From positions 62,001 through 126,000 of the forward strand of contig JAJXZJ010000045.1 in assembly GCA_021780105.1 (NCBI GenBank): DNA of 64,000 nt, in the 5' to 3' direction. The notes below the pieces were generated by a model. The model saw only the letters and a list, made by a program, of their open reading frames with translations, was not told where the DNA came from and made no database searches. Source of the stretch: a bacterium (GTDB lineage: Bacteria > Verrucomicrobiota > Verrucomicrobiia > Limisphaerales > J093). The position numbers and the translations under genes were made by a program. This document shows positions 59,983 to 64,000 of the stretch, one piece after another (within the stretch, counting starts at the first letter, position 1; the number at the start of each line of letters is the position of its first letter).

Positions 59983-60327
59983 AAACAACAAACCTGGCGC
60001 CAGCCGGGCAGGAAAACCTCGGAAGAATTTGCCTCCCCGCGCTGGCGTAAGCCACATTATCCACTCTGCCAACTAATGTCAGACATCAGACGCCTTGGCA
60101 CAAACCAACCGTCAAACTCATTTCGCCGCGGATTCCTGCCCGCGCACGGTCCAACCCGGCAGTCGGCGGAACGCCAGAACTCCCATTCGATGTCGGCCGG
60201 GGCGAACGTGTTCAATCAGTGCCAAGAAAAACTCCCCGCGCTGCCATCCTGACCCGATGCCTCGGTGCGGGCGCCTGGCACCCGTCTCGCGCGGCCGTCC
60301 GAGCGCACAAGGGGTTGCCTGACCGTG
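59983..60327. other. Region between the hemerythrin and rhodanese genes
   Basis: About 345 bases. No convincing gene; the frames on both strands are short and unconserved in appearance. It should contain the hemerythrin promoter, which reads away on the - strand. No repeats or hairpin terminators stand out. Confidence 0.4.
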
Positions 60328-60915
60328 TCAGCGACGGGCTTCGCCACCGCAATTCGCACGGCGTTTGCCCAAGCGATTCCAAGGCATCCTGGCCAGCAAC
60401 AACGCCAGCCCGCAAAAACCCGTGAGGCCCGCGAACAGAAGCCCGCACCCGATGAACAGCGGCAGAAGCGCAAAACGTGGGTTCACCGTGAGCGCCAGCG
60501 TCGCCCCCATGCCGGAAAGCAGGCCAACGACAATATGCACCTGGCGCATCAGCGGCAGCACCCGGCTGGTGCCACGATTCACCGGCAGCCCGGCTTCCAT
60601 CCACGCCTGCGTGCCGCCTTCGACCAGCACACAGCGATCAAAGCCCGCCCACTGAAAGTATTGGATGGCCTTGCGCGCGCGCCGGGTGGTCTGGCAGATG
60701 ACGTAGATCGGCTTTTCCGGCGCCCGCCGCCGGTTCAAAAAGGCCGGGGCGTCGAGGTCGGCGAGGGGCAGAAGCCTTGCCCCCGGCACATGAGCAACGG
60801 CGTGTTCGCCGGGAGTGCGGACATCGAGCAACTCGACCTCGCCGTCGTCGGCGAGCAACTCGTGGAGTTCATGCGGAGTGACACGGTCGGCTTCGGTGAC
60901 AGGAGACACATTCAT
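60328..60915 (-). CDS. Rhodanese domain fused to a DUF2892-like membrane tail
   Basis: The 195-residue protein begins MNVSPVTEADRVTPHELHEL. A rhodanese domain (~residues 10-115) has LLDVRTPGEHAVAHVPGARL and the active-site loop YVICQTTRRARKA with the Cys. The C-terminal ~75 residues have two hydrophobic helices (VHIVVGLLSGMGATLALTVN; FIGCGLLFAGLTGFCGLALL), similar to YgaP. It would act in membrane-linked sulfur transfer. It is divergent from the LysR regulator with a 78-bp gap. Confidence 0.88.
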   Translation of the reverse strand: MNVSPVTEADRVTPHELHELLADDGEVELLDVRTPGEHAVAHVPGARLLPLADLDAPAFLNRRRAPEKPIYVICQTTRRARKAIQYFQWAGFDRCVLVEGGTQAWMEAGLPVNRGTSRVLPLMRQVHIVVGLLSGMGATLALTVNPRFALLPLFIGCGLLFAGLTGFCGLALLLARMPWNRLGKRRANCGGEARR

Positions 60916-60964
60916 CTTGCGAAGGAACGTAGCCGGTCATGAGTATATCACAAAGACATTGTTT

Positions 60965-60979
60965 ATATGATTACCATAT
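60965..60979. promoter_or_regulatory. LysR-type operator candidate between rhodanese and lysR genes
   Basis: ATATG-ATTAC-CATAT (60965-60979) is a perfect palindrome with 5-bp arms and a 5-bp centre, containing the T-N11-A pattern (T60966, A60978) bound by LysR-type regulators. It lies in the 78-bp AT-rich gap between two divergent genes, 14 bp before the lysR-like start. That fits autoregulation plus control of the rhodanese gene. Confidence 0.5.
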
Positions 60980-60993
60980 TCTAAAATTATGCC

Positions 60994-61899
60994 ATGAATC
61001 GAAATCATCTGGCCCTGTTTCACGCCGTTGCCCAGGCGGGCGGCATCAGCCGGGGCGCCGCGGCAGCACGGGTCAGCCAGCCGGCGGTTTCCAAGCAAAT
61101 CGCGGAACTGGAGGCGGCGCTGGGCGTCCGCCTGCTGGACCGCCTGCCACGCGGCTGCCGGCTCACCGAGGCGGGACAAATTTTGGCCGATTACGCCCGC
61201 CGCTGGCGTTCGTTGGAGAACGACGCGGTGCGCGCGATCGAGGAATATCGCGGCCTGAAGCGCGGGCGACTTGCGGTGGGCGCGAGCCTCACGATCGGCG
61301 GCTATCTCCTGCCGGGCGCGCTGGCGGAGTTTCACCGCCGTTTCCCCGACGTTGAGTTGCAGGTGGAAACCGCCAACACCCGGCTCATCCAGCGGGCGCT
61401 GCTGGAGAGCACGATTGAACTGGGTTTAACTGAAGGGCTGCTCGAATCCGAAGAACTGGAATCCACGGTATTCTTCGAGGACGAGCTGGCGGCCATCGCG
61501 CCGGCCGGCCATCCGCTGCTGAAACGCGGCCGGGTGAGCGCGCGCGAACTCTGTCGCGAACCCTTCCTCCTGCGCGAGGAAGGCTCCGGCACGCGGGCGG
61601 TGGTGGAACGCGCGCTGCGCAAGAAAGGACTGATAATCAAACCGCTCCTGTCGCTGGCCAGCCCCGAGGCGATCAAGAACGCGGTCGCCGCCGGCATGGG
61701 CCTGGCCATCGTGTCGCGCCTGACGGTCGCCCTGGAAGTGCAAACGGGATTGCTGGGGATCATTCCATTGGAAGATTTGACGATCCGCCGTCCGCTGCAC
61801 CTGCAACGCATCCGGGGGCGGAGCCAAAGCCCGGCACTGGCGAAATTTCTGGAAGTTCTCGCGGCGCAAACGGCTCGTCCGCCAAGCGCGGTTGGATGA
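60994..61899 (+). CDS. LysR-family transcriptional regulator
   Basis: The 301-residue protein has the N-terminal winged helix-turn-helix: HLALFHAVAQAGGISRGAAA, ARVSQPAVSKQIAELEAALG and VRLLDRLPRGCRLTEAGQIL. The periplasmic-binding-like effector domain (~90-295) follows with FLLREEGSGTRAVVERALRK. It is divergent from the rhodanese gene. A likely role is control of that gene or of a sulfur/redox pathway; the effector is unknown. Confidence 0.93.
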   Translation: MNRNHLALFHAVAQAGGISRGAAAARVSQPAVSKQIAELEAALGVRLLDRLPRGCRLTEAGQILADYARRWRSLENDAVRAIEEYRGLKRGRLAVGASLTIGGYLLPGALAEFHRRFPDVELQVETANTRLIQRALLESTIELGLTEGLLESEELESTVFFEDELAAIAPAGHPLLKRGRVSARELCREPFLLREEGSGTRAVVERALRKKGLIIKPLLSLASPEAIKNAVAAGMGLAIVSRLTVALEVQTGLLGIIPLEDLTIRRPLHLQRIRGRSQSPALAKFLEVLAAQTARPPSAVG

Positions 61900-62094
61900 A
61901 GGTTGCTTCAAGCAACGCGACCTTTCCGCGCGGCGTCCGAATTCGAGCCACCACGCCACGGGCTGGGGCGCGTAACCGCGAACAACCATCCGCCCGCTTC
62001 CGCCAGGCACCGAACCCTGCACGCGGCCGCCACGGACTTGCGCCCGTTGCAGGCGATGTGTGATGTCCGTTGCTGGGCTTGCTGCGCGCCGGCG

Positions 62095-64000
62095 TCACGG
62101 CATGACCACGCGGTAGAATCGCTGGGCGTCCGGCCCCACCGAGTCGGAGGCGGTCAACGTGGCACTGTTGGCCGTGACCACTCCGCCCAAGTTGTGCCAG
62201 ACGGCCGGCGTCAGCGTGGTGGTGTATTGCGCTTGATATTGTTGCCCCACGGTGGCGCTCCACGTGAAGACGATCCTGCCGGCGTTTTGCGTCACGCTTT
62301 GGATCACCGGTTGTCCGGTCTGCATCACGACTGTGCTGGTTCCCGGAATCACCGGCGCCGCTTCCACGTTGCCTGTGGCATCCAAAGCCACGGAGTAGAA
62401 CGCGTAGGTGTTGCCGTAAGCGGCCGGGTAAACTGCGGACGTATTGGTCGTGCCAGCCTGCCACGACGTCCACGCGCCGCCGTTGACGGAGACAAAAACC
62501 TGGTAGCCAGCGATTCCGGAGCCGGTGTCGCCACCCGACCACGAGACCACCAAGTTCGTCTGCGAGCTGGTCGCGGGCAGCGGCGTGATGGCGCTGACCG
62601 GTGGTGTGGCGTCAATGGTGTTGGTCACCACCGGTGTGAGAATGGGCGCGTTGACATCGAAGACAATGTTGGCCTGGTTCCGAATTCTCGTGCCGGTCGT
62701 GAGGCCGCCGCGGCTGCGCACCGTGTAAGTGACGTAGCCTTCGCCGGCGTGCTGGGCGTTGTCGGGCGGCAGGAAGCCGGCGAGCGGATCGGCAACCAAT
62801 TCTCCCGTGACCGGATCCACGGATTGCAGCACCCAGGTGATGACACCGTTGGTGGGATTCAGCGTGGCGGTGATCTCCACCGGATTCGGATCGGTGGCGA
62901 CCGTGGCCTCGCCGGTGAAGGATTGCACGCCCGCAGGCACCGCCACGGTTGTGCTGTTGAACCCGATGGCGCCGAGTTCAAGCGTGGACCAGTCGAGGTT
63001 CGCGTCGAGGCTGTCGGTGATCGTCACCATCTGGGCCGGCAGGCTGGCGGAAGGCTGGTTCTCAAAAAGAACGGTGTAGGTAATGCGGTCACCCGGCCGG
63101 ACGTAGGCGGCGGTGCCGGCGCCCACGGTCAGCTTGTCGTTGGGATCCACCGACTGCCCCGGATTGACCGGGTGCGGCGGGGTCGGGGTTGGATTGGGCG
63201 GCGTGGGCGGGTTCGGCGGGGGCGGCGGCGGGCAGTTGTTGCAGTTGCTGTTCGCCTGGCCGTAGGCCATGCGGGCGTTGAGGTAGGACTGATACGCGGC
63301 CTCGTAATCAAGTTGGGCCTGCTGGATGGCGTTAAGGCTGTTCTTGTAGTCGTTGTAAGTCTGCCAGACATCCAGGAAGACGCTGAGGAGATCGCCCACC
63401 ACGGACAGGGGCGAAGTGGCGCTGAAGGTCGAGTTCGCGTTGTTGAGCGCCTTGAGGATTTCACGCATTCCATCAATGCCGCCGGCGATGCCGGCCGCAT
63501 CGTTGATGGTCGAACCCAGGGCCGCCAAGGCCTGCTGGACGGAGGCCGGGTCGGTCGGATTGATCGAGGTCATCGAGGAGAGGTTCGACATCAGCAGATT
63601 GAGGATGGCCTTGGTCTGGTCCGCTCCCACCGTGACTCCCTGGATGGCATACACGGCGCTCTTCTCCGCCTCGGACAAATTGTTGAACGCGGTGACGGCC
63701 TGGGCCGCCTTCCCGCCGGGCGTGAAGGTGGCCAGCGCGTCGGCGAGCAAGCGGAGCGAGTCGGCCCCGGCGATGCCGGCGCTGGCGCCCGTGATCGCGG
63801 CATTGGCGTCGTATTGCTCCTGCCAATACATGAACGCGTTCTCGGCCCGGTCGGCCGCATCCATCGCTTTCAGGAACGCGCTCCAGGCACAATCGCAGGC
63901 GAGCGGTGGCATCGGGTAATACGGATGACGTTCCGGCTTCTGCACTCCATTAAGGTTGAAAAGGATTGTGCCAATCTGTTGCGAGATGGCGTAGAAGAAT
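62095..64000 (-). CDS. Large exoprotein with DUF11-like and Ig-like domains (5' end outside window)
   Basis: The frame stays open to the right edge (reading FFYAISQQIGTILFNLNG before the first internal GTG at 63945), so the N-terminus is missing. The visible part has a helical region rich in Ala/Gly, then a Pro-rich linker (PPPPPPNPPTPPNPTPTPPH). A repeat domain follows (VDPNDKLTVGAGTAAYVRPG; NQANIVFDVNAPILTPVV) typical of large secreted proteins in Planctomycetes/Verrucomicrobia, then a fibronectin-like part, and it ends FYRVVMP. Probably cell-surface. Exact role unknown. Confidence 0.75.
   Translation of the reverse strand, partial: FFYAISQQIGTILFNLNGVQKPERHPYYPMPPLACDCAWSAFLKAMDAADRAENAFMYWQEQYDANAAITGASAGIAGADSLRLLADALATFTPGGKAAQAVTAFNNLSEAEKSAVYAIQGVTVGADQTKAILNLLMSNLSSMTSINPTDPASVQQALAALGSTINDAAGIAGGIDGMREILKALNNANSTFSATSPLSVVGDLLSVFLDVWQTYNDYKNSLNAIQQAQLDYEAAYQSYLNARMAYGQANSNCNNCPPPPPPNPPTPPNPTPTPPHPVNPGQSVDPNDKLTVGAGTAAYVRPGDRITYTVLFENQPSASLPAQMVTITDSLDANLDWSTLELGAIGFNSTTVAVPAGVQSFTGEATVATDPNPVEITATLNPTNGVITWVLQSVDPVTGELVADPLAGFLPPDNAQHAGEGYVTYTVRSRGGLTTGTRIRNQANIVFDVNAPILTPVVTNTIDATPPVSAITPLPATSSQTNLVVSWSGGDTGSGIAGYQVFVSVNGGAWTSWQAGTTNTSAVYPAAYGNTYAFYSVALDATGNVEAAPVIPGTSTVVMQTGQPVIQSVTQNAGRIVFTWSATVGQQYQAQYTTTLTPAVWHNLGGVVTANSATLTASDSVGPDAQRFYRVVMP

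Overview
The window looks like a GC-rich chromosome segment from a Verrucomicrobiota bacterium, probably of the Pedosphaeraceae/Limisphaerales type. This is inferred from gene content: a prepilin-like secreted protein with the short C-terminal DG motif, LamG-repeat exoproteins, GH127 and GH51 arabinosidases, an ECF sigma factor with a huge membrane extension, and an mcsA-mcsB-clpC set in an organism with Gram-negative envelope genes (LptF/G, LpoB). No rRNA or species marker is present.

Layout. (1) 1-4987 is the right end of an integrative element. It carries a replication/recombination module on the + strand (a DUF3987-type primase/helicase cut by the window edge, a TubC-N-like small protein, a nuclease with an SSB-like tail, a DnaQ-like exonuclease, an RHH-like protein, a small membrane protein) and a Sel1-repeat protein on the - strand. 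It ends at a 41-bp 3' fragment of tRNA-Pro, which I read as the attachment-site duplicate. Three 11-bp-spaced repeat doublets lie just inside this end. (2) 5063-9557 is a housekeeping run on the - strand: 4.5S SRP RNA, dnaX, ybaB, recR, a HAD hydrolase and a rhomboid protease. (3) 9798-14782 holds the sigma-membrane-toroid fusion, an anchored hypothetical protein and an M16 peptidase. (4) 14823-23117 is an arabinan-degradation cluster (LamG exoprotein, pseudopilin, GH51, GH127). (5) 23423-30429 holds asnS, an FKBP isomerase, an LptF/G permease, a prenyl diphosphate synthase and an LpoB/COG3014/YcfL-like lipoprotein trio. (6) 31189-39413 holds a Gly/Pro/Arg-rich secreted protein, a DUF4160 pair, a CpxRA-like two-component system, a UvrD/PcrA helicase and a glycosyltransferase-PHP fusion. 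(7) 39623-44998 pairs an acyl-CoA dehydrogenase with an ETF-QO-like flavo-iron-sulfur protein, followed by a phosphodiesterase and a membrane protein.

(8) 45140-49301 is the protein-arginine-phosphorylation/proteolysis operon mcsA-mcsB-clpC. Its 3' end is the site of the most interesting structure here. The last ~125 bp of clpC are repeated, with about 12% divergence, at 53748. Between the copies lies a compositionally different 4.5-kb islet: a secreted protein with a C-terminal membrane anchor, an 8-Cys secreted peptide, a MauE-like/GT39-like fusion, and a GtrA-family protein. I read this as an element that entered the 3' end of clpC and rebuilt it, carrying what may be a peptide disulfide/glycosylation system. 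(9) 54039-64000 returns to host-like genes: Nudix, MFS, cinA, pyrK-like, a serine hydrolase, hemerythrin, rhodanese and its divergent LysR regulator, and a large exoprotein cut by the right edge.

All calls come from reading motifs by eye. No database search was possible. Start codons are often uncertain because clear Shine-Dalgarno sequences are rare in the host genes, though present in the left element.
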